Assembly: GCF_000788395.1 (NCBI RefSeq)
Contig: NZ_CP009888.1
Location: 872,501-936,500 of the forward strand
Source: Pseudoalteromonas piratica
GTDB taxonomy: Bacteria; Pseudomonadota; Gammaproteobacteria; Enterobacterales; Alteromonadaceae
DNA length: 64,000 bases
Direction: 5' to 3'
Made by a program: the position numbers and the translations under genes. Position 1 is the first letter of the stretch. The number at the start of each line of letters is the position of its first letter. Shown piece after piece: positions 48,640-57,595 of this stretch. Below the pieces are notes generated by a model that worked only from the letters and a program-made list of their open reading frames with translations, did not search any database and was not told the origin of the DNA.

Positions 48640-49197
48640 ATGATGCCCGATAAAAAAGGATTAACCCTTCCCGAAGTCACCCGTATAGATGAAGTTTCTC
48701 ATAGTAAGCTTTTTACCGTTGAGGCACTTGACTTAACATTTTCGAACGGCGAAAAGAGACAATATGAACGCATAAAAGGGGGGAGCCGAGGCGCTGTTTT
48801 GGTTGTTCCTATTGATGCTGAGAATAACTTAATATTAGTACGTGAGTATTGTGCGGGCACACATGATTATCAATTAGGTTTCCCTAAAGGTCTAATTGAT
48901 CCTGGTGAAACGCCAGTGCAAGCTGGTAATCGTGAACTAAAAGAAGAAGCCGGGTTTGGTGCAAAACAATTTGCTGAACTAAAATTAGTGTCGTTAGCTC
49001 CCAGTTACTTTAATGCTAAAATGCACATCTTGTTAGCGCAAAGTCTTTACCCTGAAAAGCTAGCTGGAGATGAACCAGAACCGTTAGAAGTGGTTAAATG
49101 GCCTTTGAATGATTGGCAATCATTATTACAACAAACTGATTTTACAGAAGCACGCAGCGTTGCAGCTTTGTTATTAGCGAAGCAGCACTTATCTTAA
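48640..49197 (+). CDS. nudE: ADP compounds hydrolase NudE
   Basis: A 185-residue Nudix hydrolase cleaving ADP-ribose, AppNpA and NADH. The Nudix box is GFPKGLIDPGETPVQAGNRELKEEAGFG (about 88-115; the core GETPVQAGNRELKEEAG is G-x5-E-x7-REUxEExG-like). The second codon is also ATG and may be the true start. It is followed after 22 bases by cysQ, with which it probably shares a transcript. Confidence 0.93.
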   Translation: MMPDKKGLTLPEVTRIDEVSHSKLFTVEALDLTFSNGEKRQYERIKGGSRGAVLVVPIDAENNLILVREYCAGTHDYQLGFPKGLIDPGETPVQAGNRELKEEAGFGAKQFAELKLVSLAPSYFNAKMHILLAQSLYPEKLAGDEPEPLEVVKWPLNDWQSLLQQTDFTEARSVAALLLAKQHLS

Positions 49198-49219
49198 TTT
49201 AGATTAACAGTAGTAACGA

Positions 49220-50011
49220 ATGAAAGAATTTATAGAGCCTTGTATTCAAATTGCACAGCATGCGGGTGATGCTATTTTAGAAGTGTACCATCAGGACGAT
49301 ATTGAGCTGTGTGAAAAATCGGATAACACACCTGTTACAAAAGCTGACTTAGCAGCTAATGAAGTATTGCTAGCAGGTCTCAAAGCACTGTCCCCGGATA
49401 TACCGATTATGTCTGAGGAAACGCCGATTCCTTCATTAGAACAGCGCGAAAACTGGGAGCGTTATTGGCTGCTAGATCCACTTGATGGCACGGGAGAGTT
49501 TGTGCTTAAAAGTGGTGACTTTGCCGTTAATATTGCCTTGGTAGAAAATAACAAACCGGTATTTGGCGTTATTTTCTGGCCAACAGAAGGGGTTACCTAT
49601 TGGGCGATGGCTGACTTAGGTGCGTTTAAACGTGAAAATGGCGAAGATACAAAAATACAGGTGCAACGTCAGTCGGAGTTGAAATTAGCTGTTAGTCGTC
49701 GCCAAAATATCGCAACAGTGAGCAAATACATCGAGCAAGAATTTGATACCTTGCCTTTGGGATCATGTTCATTAAAAGCCTGTGCAATTGCTGAAGGGCG
49801 TGCAGATGCTTTTATGCGAATAGGGCCGACAGGGGAATGGGATACAGGCGCATCGCAAATTATTGTAGAAATGGCTGGTGGAAAGCTATTTGATGCTGAG
49901 TTTAACCCTATTACCTATAACCAGCGTGAAACTACTGAAAATCCTGATTTTATTATAACGGGTGATCAAAGCTATCCTTGGCAAGAAATGATCAAACCAC
50001 ACAAGCGTTGA
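49220..50011 (+). CDS. cysQ: 3'(2'),5'-bisphosphate nucleotidase CysQ
   Basis: A 263-residue inositol monophosphatase-like enzyme that removes 3'-phosphoadenosine 5'-phosphate, the by-product of PAPS reduction by CysH, so it complements cysJIH elsewhere in this window. Motifs: SEETP (about 71-75), LLDPLDGTGEFV (about 88-99) for metal binding, and GEWDTGASQIIVEMAGG near the C-terminus. Full length. Confidence 0.93.
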   Translation: MKEFIEPCIQIAQHAGDAILEVYHQDDIELCEKSDNTPVTKADLAANEVLLAGLKALSPDIPIMSEETPIPSLEQRENWERYWLLDPLDGTGEFVLKSGDFAVNIALVENNKPVFGVIFWPTEGVTYWAMADLGAFKRENGEDTKIQVQRQSELKLAVSRRQNIATVSKYIEQEFDTLPLGSCSLKACAIAEGRADAFMRIGPTGEWDTGASQIIVEMAGGKLFDAEFNPITYNQRETTENPDFIITGDQSYPWQEMIKPHKR

Positions 50012-50051
50012 TTGTAATTTGAGCAGTTAAACGTGTTTTATCAGAAAGTGC

Positions 50052-50085
50052 TTGCATAAATGTAATAAATCTATATTATAGCGCC
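50052..50085 (+). promoter_or_regulatory. tRNA-fMet promoter with GC-rich discriminator
   Basis: ttgcat (50052-50057) and tattat (50074-50079) are separated by 16 bases, followed by the discriminator agcgcc typical of stringently controlled stable-RNA promoters. The first tRNA begins about 30 bases further on. Confidence 0.75.
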
Positions 50086-50116
50086 TCACTTAAGCAGCAA
50101 AGCTTAAGAATACAGG

Positions 50117-50193
<77 letters not shown>

Positions 50194-50266
50194 ACTTTTT
50201 GGTAGCCAATTCTTTTAGAATGAATTAAAACTTCTAAGGCTTGTTCACGTTCGTGAACCATTCTGA

Positions 50267-50343
<77 letters not shown>

Positions 50344-50645
50344 TTTCTTGTTTTTCCATATAATTCAAACTTATTAATCAAGTATATTTCGCCCTACGGT
50401 CGTCGTTAGTGCCTAACGCGTATCAAATCCGGCTCCCGCAACCATTTCTTGTTTTTCTCTTATAATCCTAATTTAATAATCAAACTTACTTTGCCCTACG
50501 GTCGTCGTTGGTGCCCAACGCGTATCAAATCGGCTCCCGCAACTATTTCTTATTTTTCCATATAATTCAAATTTATTAATCAAGTATATTTCGCCCTACG
50601 GTCGTCGTTGGTGCCCAACGCATATCAAATCGGCTCCCGCAACCA
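50344..50645 (+). repeat. Three tandem ~101-bp repeats each ending in the tRNA-fMet 3' end
   Basis: Units 50344-50444, 50445-50545 and 50546-50645. Each begins tttctt.ttttt right after a tRNA-like tail, contains ccctacggtcgtcg, a short hairpin, and ends with a copy of the tRNA 3' end (tcaaatccggctcccgcaacca in unit 1, exact over 22 bases; units 2 and 3 lack one c, and unit 2 ends in cta instead of cca). The arrangement resembles the tyrT/rtT repeats of E. coli. Too widely spaced and too degenerate for CRISPR. Confidence 0.92.
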
Positions 50646-50755
50646 TTTCTTGTTTTTCCCTTATTATCCTAATTTAATAATCCAAAATATTTCGTCTTAT
50701 TATTGTCTTCGTTATAGATATTCAATATTTACCTAAATCCGGTTTCTGGAAGTTT
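50646..50755 (+). repeat. Decayed fourth tail-repeat unit
   Basis: The start (tttcttgtttttcccttatt, 50646-50665, then cctaatttaataatc) matches unit 2, and a degraded aaatccggtttctgga at about 50735-50750 stands where the tRNA tail would be. The middle hairpin is lost. No gene was seen between here and the acetyltransferase stop at 50783. Confidence 0.6.
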
Positions 50756-50782
50756 TCCTATATCTGAACTCTTATTTTTAAA

Positions 50783-51247
50783 TTAAATTTTTCTATCTTG
50801 CAGGCATAATACGAGTCTGAGCATATCTTTATGCTGTATACCATTTTCAAAAATGGGTTTTGAGTAGTTATCTAAAAAATGATTTTTAATAATGCTGTCT
50901 ACGCGAAATCCTAGCTTTTGATAAAAACCGAGTTGATGGCCAAATGTACCTGTGCCTACTTCAATACGTAAAAAGTCGCTTTGCTTTAGCTCTGAAATAG
51001 CGAACGCCAGTAGCTTTGAACCAATGCCTAACGCTTGATGGGAAGGAACTACAGCAATATTCATTAACTCTATACATTGTGAACTTTGCTCTTTAAATAC
51101 ACAGGCACCCGCTAGATTAATATCCTGAGTGGCTGCAAAGCAGAAACTATTCGATAAATAAGTTCTTATCTTTTGTTCATCAGGATCAGCTTCCAATAAA
51201 AGCGATAATGGTATTAGCTCGGGAGCGATTTGAGAAAAGGTTAGCAT
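50783..51247 (-). CDS. GNAT family N-acetyltransferase
   Basis: A 154-residue acetyltransferase. The acetyl-CoA motif is SHQALGIGSKLLAFAISELK (about 69-88), preceded by the strand ELMNIAVVP and followed by FYQKLGFRVDSI. The substrate is unknown. It ends beside the tRNA tail repeats and lies 2 bases downstream of the DnaJ-related gene, so the two are probably co-transcribed. Confidence 0.87.
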   Translation of the reverse strand: MLTFSQIAPELIPLSLLLEADPDEQKIRTYLSNSFCFAATQDINLAGACVFKEQSSQCIELMNIAVVPSHQALGIGSKLLAFAISELKQSDFLRIEVGTGTFGHQLGFYQKLGFRVDSIIKNHFLDNYSKPIFENGIQHKDMLRLVLCLQDRKI

Positions 51248-51249
51248 CG

Positions 51250-51861
51250 TTATTTGGTCCTTGAAAAATGCTTAAGCAATGCTTGATAAGCGCTATTTGC
51301 CGCTAAGTAATTATCAGAGTTGTGGCTTGCAGTTTTATCCGGGTGTGAGGTGAGGGCAATTTTATACCAGGCGCGTTTTACCTGTTTTAAAGTGGCATTA
51401 TTAGGTAAGCCAAGTACATCGAAAGCGTCATTTACATCATGCAATTCAAAATGGTTACGAGCAGTGTAGTAGTGCCAAAAACTATCTAATAAACTCTTTA
51501 TCTCTTCATTAGAAATCGCAATGTTTGAAAAGTCTAAATAGTAATCTGCGAGCTTTGAATTGGTGTCAGAGAGTTGTTTTTCTTGATAGCAAATCAGCTG
51601 AATGTTAATCGAATCGATTACTACGGCATACCCAAGAGCATTGGCGTCAGTTTGCAGATTAAAGAGCGCATTCATCACTAAGAAGTTTTGCTTAAATAAA
51701 TTTTGTTCAGGATCTTTATCGAGCGAAATGAGCAGTTTCTGCTCTTTTAAATGGCTAAAGATGTGGTTGAGTTTACAGTTAGGTGATTGTAAAAGCAGAT
51801 CAAAAATAGCTTGTTGCAGTGAGAATGAAATGCTTTCTAAGCTATTTTCCAAGTTGTTCAT
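51250..51861 (-). CDS. DnaJ-related co-chaperone-like protein
   Basis: A 203-residue protein. Residues about 1-130 resemble the N-terminal domain of DnaJ-related proteins (FSLQQAIFDLLLQSPNCKLNHIFSHL at the start). Residues about 143-200 are a J domain with the HPD motif in ALTSHPDKTA, required to stimulate DnaK. The ATG at 51861 was chosen; a TTG at 51897 would add a Cys-containing extension encoded partly by a hairpin, with no ribosome-binding site. Confidence 0.82.
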   Translation of the reverse strand: MNNLENSLESISFSLQQAIFDLLLQSPNCKLNHIFSHLKEQKLLISLDKDPEQNLFKQNFLVMNALFNLQTDANALGYAVVIDSINIQLICYQEKQLSDTNSKLADYYLDFSNIAISNEEIKSLLDSFWHYYTARNHFELHDVNDAFDVLGLPNNATLKQVKRAWYKIALTSHPDKTASHNSDNYLAANSAYQALLKHFSRTK

Positions 51862-51874
51862 CCTTGTGTTGCAA

Positions 51875-51898
51875 TTTGGGCAACGTTTGTTGCCCAAA
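51875..51898. repeat. Perfect inverted repeat before the DnaJ-related gene
   Basis: tttgggcaac (51875-51884) and gttgcccaaa (51889-51898) form a 10-bp stem with loop gttt. It lies between the dipeptidase stop and the DnaJ-related start. No T tract follows on either strand, so it is more likely an operator or mRNA structure than a terminator. Confidence 0.6.
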
Positions 51899-51909
51899 CA
51901 TGATTAAGC

Positions 51910-53115
51910 TTAATGCTTTTTAGCATACGCTTCAGCTTGTCGCCAAACGCGCATCGTATTACCACCTAATAGTTTGATGATATCGCTATCGGAATAGCCT
52001 CTATCAAGTAATCCCTGAACTAAGTTAGGGTAGCTAGCAACGTCTTTTAAACCGATTGGCAGAGAGTCGCCAACACCGTCATAATCAGAGCCAATGCCAA
52101 CGTAATCAATACCAATCAGTTTTACAACATGATCAATATGATTGAGCACCTGTTCTAGACTTGCAAATGGGTATGGGTTTTTCGCAACATAAGCTTTTCG
52201 GAAATCTTTAACTTGTGGTGCGTTTTCGCCAAACTCTTCTTTTGCCTGTTTACGTGCAGCTTTCATTTTATCGCCCCAAGCACCTGCTGCAGACGTCACA
52301 AAGCTTGAACCAAAGTTAATTTGAATAACGCCGCCATTTTCTTTCAGTGCTAACAACATTTTGTCATCCATGTTACGTTCAAAACCTGGCGTATATTTGC
52401 GTAATGACGAGTGAGAGGCAATCACTGGTACTTTTGACAGTTCCATAACTTGGTAAAAGGCATCATCTGAAATATGTGATACATCAATTAGCATACCAAT
52501 GTTATTCATTTCTTTGACTAACTCTTTACCAAATGGGCTTAAGCCTTTCCATTTACGACGAATATCATAAGATGAATCTGAAATGTGATTGCTTTGCGAA
52601 TGGGCAAGCGTAATGTAGCGAACGCCACGGTCAAAGAAGTGTTTAAGGTTTGCCATCTCTCCTTCCATTGGTGAGCCGTTTTCCATGCCCATGGCAAGTG
52701 ACATTAAGCCTTGTTTAAATTGCGCTTCAACGTCGCTGGTGCTGGTCGCGATTGCGAATTTATCTGGCGCACGTTGTGCCAACGCTTCCATGCCGTCAAT
52801 AAGTTGATTGGCAAGCTGGTAACTTTTGCCTTTACCTTCAAATTCTAAATTGGCCGGAATATAAATCGACATAAAAGGCACATTTAAGCCCCCTTTAACG
52901 CCCCTTGGATAGTCAAAATCACCACCTTCCGTGGCTTTTGAGACATCATCCCATTTGTGATAAATGCGGTATGGCACATCAATATGAGTATCGATAAGTA
53001 AGTTTTCTTGCGCCAGTTTGATTGCTTTTTCTGAAGCTTTAAATTCTGCCGCATTGCTTGTAAAGGTAAGGGCTAAGGCAGAGGCTATTAAGCTTGTTTT
53101 TATTAGGTATTTCAT
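51910..53115 (-). CDS. Membrane dipeptidase (peptidase family M19)
   Basis: A 401-residue exported zinc dipeptidase of the renal dipeptidase family. Signal peptide about 1-22 (ending SNAAEF). Metal-binding motifs: DTHIDVPY (about 42-49, His-x-Asp), MGMENGSPM (about 140, bridging Glu), SHISDDAFYQVM, IASHSSLRKYTPG and IGIGSDYDGVG. It hydrolyses L- or D-dipeptides in the periplasm. The upstream 140 bases hold no other gene. Confidence 0.93.
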   Translation of the reverse strand: MKYLIKTSLIASALALTFTSNAAEFKASEKAIKLAQENLLIDTHIDVPYRIYHKWDDVSKATEGGDFDYPRGVKGGLNVPFMSIYIPANLEFEGKGKSYQLANQLIDGMEALAQRAPDKFAIATSTSDVEAQFKQGLMSLAMGMENGSPMEGEMANLKHFFDRGVRYITLAHSQSNHISDSSYDIRRKWKGLSPFGKELVKEMNNIGMLIDVSHISDDAFYQVMELSKVPVIASHSSLRKYTPGFERNMDDKMLLALKENGGVIQINFGSSFVTSAAGAWGDKMKAARKQAKEEFGENAPQVKDFRKAYVAKNPYPFASLEQVLNHIDHVVKLIGIDYVGIGSDYDGVGDSLPIGLKDVASYPNLVQGLLDRGYSDSDIIKLLGGNTMRVWRQAEAYAKKH

Positions 53116-53258
53116 AGTCGATTCTGTGTCGTTGTTTTCTTTATTGTGCTTGCTTTAACTTTGAAAGCAATAGAATCGCGATAGAAAGATTAAAAACTAG
53201 TCGAATAGCAATAATTTACTAAGTTGTAGGTGTGAGTAGAAAAAAGCAAATGCTTTTT

Positions 53259-53492
53259 CTACTCGTAGTCGACATGTGACTGAAAGTCACTGGCAGGCAT
53301 TATATTGATTGTTTCATGCAATTCAGAAAACACTAATACCGCAGTGCCTGTTTTCAATTGCATTTTAACTTGCTCTATTTTTTGTTCTAAAGCGGCTTCT
53401 TCTTCACCGTAGTCGGTACCTTCACGCAAAACAAACTCTTTTATCAGATTTGTCAGGGTATCTGGATCAATTTGGTCAATTGGTACGATCAT
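53259..53492 (-). CDS. yheU: YheU family protein (UPF0270)
   Basis: A 77-residue protein starting [17 protein letters not shown], with GTDYGEEE and ETINIMP, the conserved marks of the YheU family of unknown function. It starts 2 bases after yheT, the same neighbour as in E. coli, and is the second gene of the pair. Confidence 0.93.
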   Translation of the reverse strand: MIVPIDQIDPDTLTNLIKEFVLREGTDYGEEEAALEQKIEQVKMQLKTGTAVLVFSELHETINIMPASDFQSHVDYE

Positions 53493-53494
53493 TT

Positions 53495-54487
53495 TTATTT
53501 ACTTAATAGTTGTTGTTGGAAAAAGTGAGGGACTTGCTGCTCAAGCCAAAAAATAGGACGAAACGGGTTTTTACCGCTAATAAAGCCCACATGCCCCCCT
53601 TTCTTCGACACCATTAATTTAACGGCATTACTGACATCTTCTTGCTTTGGTATTGCTTCTTGCGACAACATTGGGTCATCTTTTGCGTGGATTACTAGTG
53701 TGGGGGTTGTGATACGTTTTAAATACTGTTTTCCACTTGATTTTAAGTAGTAGTCAGCTGCGTCAATAAAACCATGCAGCGGGGCGGTGACTTTGTTGTC
53801 GAACTCCCATAAATCGTAAATATTTTCCAGCTGCTTTGCTGTGAGGTTAATCGAGTCTTTCAGGTGTTCCAGTTTTCGTGCTGTGGATTTCTTTAATCTG
53901 TCGAGCAGGTATTTTTGATATAACTTAAAGCAGCTTTTTTGAATCACTTTACATGATGACGCTAATGCAAAAGGGGCTGAGACTACAGCTGCTGCATTTA
54001 GCTGGCTATTGTGTTCATATTCACCAAGGTATTTGGTTAAAACGTTTCCACCAAGCGAAAAGCCAACCGCCATTAAGGGTTTGCTTGGAAAGCGCTGTTT
54101 TAGCGTATTGACTAAAAAATGCAAATCTGTGGTTTCACCACTGTGATATGCACGGGCTTGCAGATTTGCTTTGTAGCCACAATTACGGAAATGTAACAAC
54201 ACCACGTCAAACCCTGCGAGCGAGAGCGCTTTCATCATGCCTTTCGCATAAAAGCTATCAATGTTTCCCTCTAAGCCATGTAATACAATCGCTAAGGGTT
54301 TTTCGTCAGCTACGATATGTTCTTTGCTCCAAATGAGTTGCAGAAAGTCATCATCGGGCGTTGCTATTTCTTCTATATGGTAATCAATAGCTAAGGTTGG
54401 ACGAAAAAATCGCGGTAAGATGGTTTGTGCATGGCGATTGCTCATCCACCAAGCAGGTTTAAAGTTATGATCCATAACAGTGTACAA
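53495..54487 (-). CDS. yheT: YheT family alpha/beta hydrolase
   Basis: A 330-residue hydrolase. The oxyanion region is [21 protein letters not shown] (about 68-88) and the nucleophile elbow is [10 protein letters not shown] with Ser near 144; Asp near 268 (HAKDDPML) and His near 297 (KGGHVGF) complete the triad. E. coli YheT is an esterase-like protein of unknown physiological role. Located just upstream of yheU. Confidence 0.92.
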   Translation of the reverse strand: MYTVMDHNFKPAWWMSNRHAQTILPRFFRPTLAIDYHIEEIATPDDDFLQLIWSKEHIVADEKPLAIVLHGLEGNIDSFYAKGMMKALSLAGFDVVLLHFRNCGYKANLQARAYHSGETTDLHFLVNTLKQRFPSKPLMAVGFSLGGNVLTKYLGEYEHNSQLNAAAVVSAPFALASSCKVIQKSCFKLYQKYLLDRLKKSTARKLEHLKDSINLTAKQLENIYDLWEFDNKVTAPLHGFIDAADYYLKSSGKQYLKRITTPTLVIHAKDDPMLSQEAIPKQEDVSNAVKLMVSKKGGHVGFISGKNPFRPIFWLEQQVPHFFQQQLLSK

Positions 54488-54513
54488 AGAATAAAGATGG
54501 GCTCAGTGTAGCA

Positions 54514-54556
54514 GAAAAAAATAAAGCACCAAACTAGTTGCCTAGCTTGATGCTTT
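54514..54556 (-). terminator. Strong Rho-independent terminator with GNRA loop
   Basis: On the minus strand a 15-bp stem with two G-U pairs (54556-54542 with 54537-54523) closes the tetraloop gcaa and is followed by a T run (complement of 54514-54522). It ends the transcript of the DUF3149 gene before yheT. Confidence 0.88.
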
Positions 54557-54635
54557 AGTGCGTCGTGCTTAATTCTAACAGGGTTTTTCAAATGCCAGAC
54601 AAATGCTGACACTTTCAAATTTTTAATAAAACTGG

Positions 54636-54779
54636 TTATGACTCGCTAGGCTCAGAGTTTTTGATCTTGTTGATGAAAAAGCCTACGTAGAAAAGGCACA
54701 GAACAATAACAACACCTAAAATACCGAACGATAAAAACAGCACAGGATCCTGAAAAAAGTCTCTAAATAGATTGTTCAT
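54636..54779 (-). CDS. DUF3149 small membrane protein
   Basis: A 47-residue protein, MNNLFRDFFQDPVLFLSFGI and following, with a single membrane helix (about 12-38) and a polar C-terminal tail (KIKNSEPSES). The DPVLFLSFGI and YVGFFINKI segments match the DUF3149 family. A perfect gaggag ribosome-binding site precedes the ATG, and a strong terminator follows. It is easily missed because of its length. Function unknown. Confidence 0.85.
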   Translation of the reverse strand: MNNLFRDFFQDPVLFLSFGILGVVIVLCLFYVGFFINKIKNSEPSES

Positions 54780-54876
54780 TGTGTTTCTCCTCTAACGTCA
54801 ACACGAAAGAGAATAGAATAAGCAGGACCAAATGATCATGACTTAGATCAAGGTTTTTCCCAGGTATTTTATCGCA

Positions 54877-55350
54877 TCAACTAAGTTGAATTAATGTTTG
54901 ATCTAGGTCAGTTTTTGACACGTGTAAGGTATTAGAAAGGTAGTAATGCAAAGCGAGCTTAGCGTCGGGATTTTGTTGTTTAGTCTTGTTATAGGCATTT
55001 ATTAATATCTGTTGTTCGTGCTTTTCGAGCTCTAACTCCGCGTTTAGTAGATGTGCTCTAAGCGCAGGGTAATTTGGTAACTCTTGTAAAGACAACTTGA
55101 ACAAGCTTCTTGTCTGGCGAAGCGGTGATGTATAGGTTTTGTTAAAGAAAGACACTTCTGAATGTAACGCGTCAATTTGTGAAACATCAATAGGTAAGTT
55201 GTGCATTTGCAGATAAATTAGCAATAAGCACAAGTTAACATTGGCACCATAGCTGTCTTGCAAGGTTAAAAGCGCACTGCTGTGCGCGCTTTTGCTGTAG
55301 TAATCAAGCGAAAACTGCCAGAGTCGGTCAGTCTGCAAATTGTGCTGCAA
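54877..55350 (-). CDS. TIGR02444 family protein
   Basis: A 157-residue helical protein resembling the TIGR02444 (DUF2390) family: LWQFSLDYYSKSAHSSALLTLQDSYGANVNLCLLL (residues 10-44, key W-x-F-S-L-x-x-Y and Q-x-x-x-G-x-x-V-N-x-x-L). The family is typically next to the ABC-F gene yheS, as here: its start overlaps the end of yheS by 23 bases. Function unknown. Confidence 0.85.
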   Translation of the reverse strand: MQHNLQTDRLWQFSLDYYSKSAHSSALLTLQDSYGANVNLCLLLIYLQMHNLPIDVSQIDALHSEVSFFNKTYTSPLRQTRSLFKLSLQELPNYPALRAHLLNAELELEKHEQQILINAYNKTKQQNPDAKLALHYYLSNTLHVSKTDLDQTLIQLS

Positions 55351-57256
55351 ATTCAGCTTCCTCAGTTTCTAATTGTTCGAGCTTTTCCAACAGCGACTCT
55401 TCAATATCGTTTAATTGCGGCGCGAGTTTAGCTTGTTCAGCTAGTTGTTTAGTGAGCTCTGTTTTATTTTCTTCCTGATAAATACTGGCATCGGCAAGTG
55501 CATTTTCAGCAACTTGTAATTGCTCACTAACGGTTTCTAATTGCTTTTCCAGTTTGGCAATTTCACGTTTCAGTGGCTGCATTTTAGCACGGAACTCCGC
55601 TTCTAAGCGTTTTTGCTCTTTACGGTTTTGCACCTTATTTGGTTTGTTTTCAAGTGTTGTCGTTTTGCTTTCACCCGTTTTGTTGCTGTCTTTGTTTGCC
55701 AGCCATGCATAATAATCTTCAATTTCATAGCCGAGCTGTGTAACTTGACCATCGTTTACGAGGTAGAACTGATCAGAGGTATTTTTAAGTAAGTGGCGGT
55801 CGTGCGATACCGTTACCATTGCCCCTTCAAATCCTTGTAAAGCCATAACTAAGGCATGGCGCATCTCGAGGTCAAGGTGGTTGGTTGGTTCATCGAGTAG
55901 CAAGATGTTAGGCTTTTGATAAACAAGCAAAGCTAATACTAAGCGGGCTTTTTCGCCCCCCGAGAATGGTGCCACAGGGTCGAGCGCTTTGTCGCCATGA
56001 AATGCAAAACAGCCAAGGAAATCTCTGAGTTCTTGCTCAGATGCTTTTTTATCAAGGCGCTGCAAGTGTAGTAGTGGCGATGCACTTGGATCGAGCGACT
56101 CTAGTTGATGCTGTGCAAAATAACCGATACGTAAACCTTGGTGGTGAACAAATTCACCGGCTTGGGGCGCTAATTCACCTGCTAATAATTTAATTAGGGT
56201 AGATTTACCCGCACCGTTTTTACCAAGTAACGCAATTCGGCTACCAGGTACTAGGTTTAGTTTGATGTCTTGAATAATAGTGACATCGCCATAGCCCGCT
56301 TTTACTTTCTCAAGTGTCACCAGTGGATTTGGTAAGCTTGGCGGCTCTTTAAAGCTAAAATTAAAAGGTGAGTCGATATGTGCAGGAGCCAGCTTTTCCA
56401 TACGTTCAAGTGCTTTGACGCGGCTTTGTGCTTGTTTTGCTTTTGAGGCCTTAGCTTTAAAGCGGCGAATAAAGTTCTCTAAATGAGCAATTTGCTCTTG
56501 TTGTTTTTCAAAGTTGCTTTGTTGTTGTGCAAGCTTTTCTGCTTTGATGCGCTCAAACTGGCTGTAGTTACCCTTGTAGCTATGAATTTGCTGTTGGTAG
56601 ACATGCCAAATTTCACCCACAATCGCGTCTAAGAATTCTCTGTCATGCGATATAAGAATCAAGGTGCCAGGATAGGACTTTAAAAACTTTTCTAACCAAT
56701 ACACAGCATCGAGGTCGAGGTGGTTTGTTGGTTCGTCTAACAGCAGTAAATCAGCTTCTTGTAATAAGGCTTGCGCAAGGTTTAAGCGCATACGCCAACC
56801 ACCAGAAAAATCTTTTACAGGCAGTGAAATCTGTCCTTGCATAAAGCCAAGACCATGCAATAACTCGCTAGCTTTTGCTTCAATGTGGTAAGCCTGCATT
56901 TCTTCAAGGGCAAGATGAATTTCAGCTTGTTTGGCACCATCATTGTTTTGTTCAGCAAGGTGGAGTTGTTCTCTTAACGCATAGTAATCTTGATACCCTT
57001 GTAATACGTATTCTAATGCTGAAATAGCCAAACCTGGCGTTTCTTGTTTTACCGATGCAATACGCCACTCTTTTGGAATAAGACACTCGCCCATGTCTGG
57101 GGTAAGTTCATTTCGAAGTAAAGCAAACAGGCTTGATTTACCACAGCCATTATTGCCAACTAAACCGACTTTGTGACCAGGGAATAAAGTAGCATTGGTA
57201 TTTTTGAGTAGTGGTTTGCCACCACGCAACAATTCAAGATTAGAAATTTGGATCAT
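55328..57256 (-). CDS. yheS: ABC-F ATPase YheS
   Basis: A 642-residue soluble protein with two ABC ATPase domains and no membrane part. Walker A motifs are GNNGCGKSS (about 37) and GKNGAGKST (about 345); signature motifs are FSGGWRMRL and FSGGEKARL; Walker B motifs are LLLLDEPTNHLDL and ILLLDEPTNHLDL. The linker about 235-290 and the C-terminal coiled coil (about 540-642) are typical. E. coli YheS acts on stalled ribosomes. The ATG at 57256 was preferred to a TTG two codons upstream. Confidence 0.95.
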   Translation of the reverse strand: MIQISNLELLRGGKPLLKNTNATLFPGHKVGLVGNNGCGKSSLFALLRNELTPDMGECLIPKEWRIASVKQETPGLAISALEYVLQGYQDYYALREQLHLAEQNNDGAKQAEIHLALEEMQAYHIEAKASELLHGLGFMQGQISLPVKDFSGGWRMRLNLAQALLQEADLLLLDEPTNHLDLDAVYWLEKFLKSYPGTLILISHDREFLDAIVGEIWHVYQQQIHSYKGNYSQFERIKAEKLAQQQSNFEKQQEQIAHLENFIRRFKAKASKAKQAQSRVKALERMEKLAPAHIDSPFNFSFKEPPSLPNPLVTLEKVKAGYGDVTIIQDIKLNLVPGSRIALLGKNGAGKSTLIKLLAGELAPQAGEFVHHQGLRIGYFAQHQLESLDPSASPLLHLQRLDKKASEQELRDFLGCFAFHGDKALDPVAPFSGGEKARLVLALLVYQKPNILLLDEPTNHLDLEMRHALVMALQGFEGAMVTVSHDRHLLKNTSDQFYLVNDGQVTQLGYEIEDYYAWLANKDSNKTGESKTTTLENKPNKVQNRKEQKRLEAEFRAKMQPLKREIAKLEKQLETVSEQLQVAENALADASIYQEENKTELTKQLAEQAKLAPQLNDIEESLLEKLEQLETEEAEFAAQFAD

Positions 57257-57355
57257 GTACAAACAGCATTTTGAAAACTTTTCTCGTGCTAGTATATCAA
57301 GTAATCAGTGTTGTTTGTTAAAATCGCGCTATCAACATTGGGAATAATTGAAACT

Positions 57356-57556
57356 ATGAAACAGAAAAAACGTTTTATTGCAGGAGCTACCTGCCCAGAG
57401 TGTAAAAAGCAAGACACTATGATGCTTTATAAAGAAATGGATGTTGAGAAAGTTGAATGTGTTGAGTGTGGTCACACAATGACACAAGCGGAAGGCCAAG
57501 TGCAGGCATCTACGCGTCAGTTTGAACAAGTTATTGGGGTATTTAAGCCTGAATAG
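57356..57556 (+). CDS. yheV: YheV family zinc-ribbon protein
   Basis: A 66-residue protein with CPEC and CVEC, a four-Cys zinc ribbon, and the family ending in FKPE-like residues. It is divergent from yheS. The ATG at 57356 gives the usual N-terminus MKQKKRFIAGATCP; the upstream frame is an extension. Function unknown. Confidence 0.92.
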   Translation: MKQKKRFIAGATCPECKKQDTMMLYKEMDVEKVECVECGHTMTQAEGQVQASTRQFEQVIGVFKPE

Positions 57557-57595
57557 TCAGGCTTCAACAAGAGTAGCGAGCAAAAGTCACCAGCT

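Noticed and set aside
50344..50645. Tandem repeats as a CRISPR array
   Set aside because: Units are ~101 bp with conservation spread along the whole unit and no unique spacers; no cas genes nearby. The tRNA tail explains the most conserved part.
51862..51897. N-terminal extension of the DnaJ-related protein with a CPNC motif
   Set aside because: Would need a TTG start within an inverted repeat and lacks a ribosome-binding site; the shorter form starts as this family usually does.
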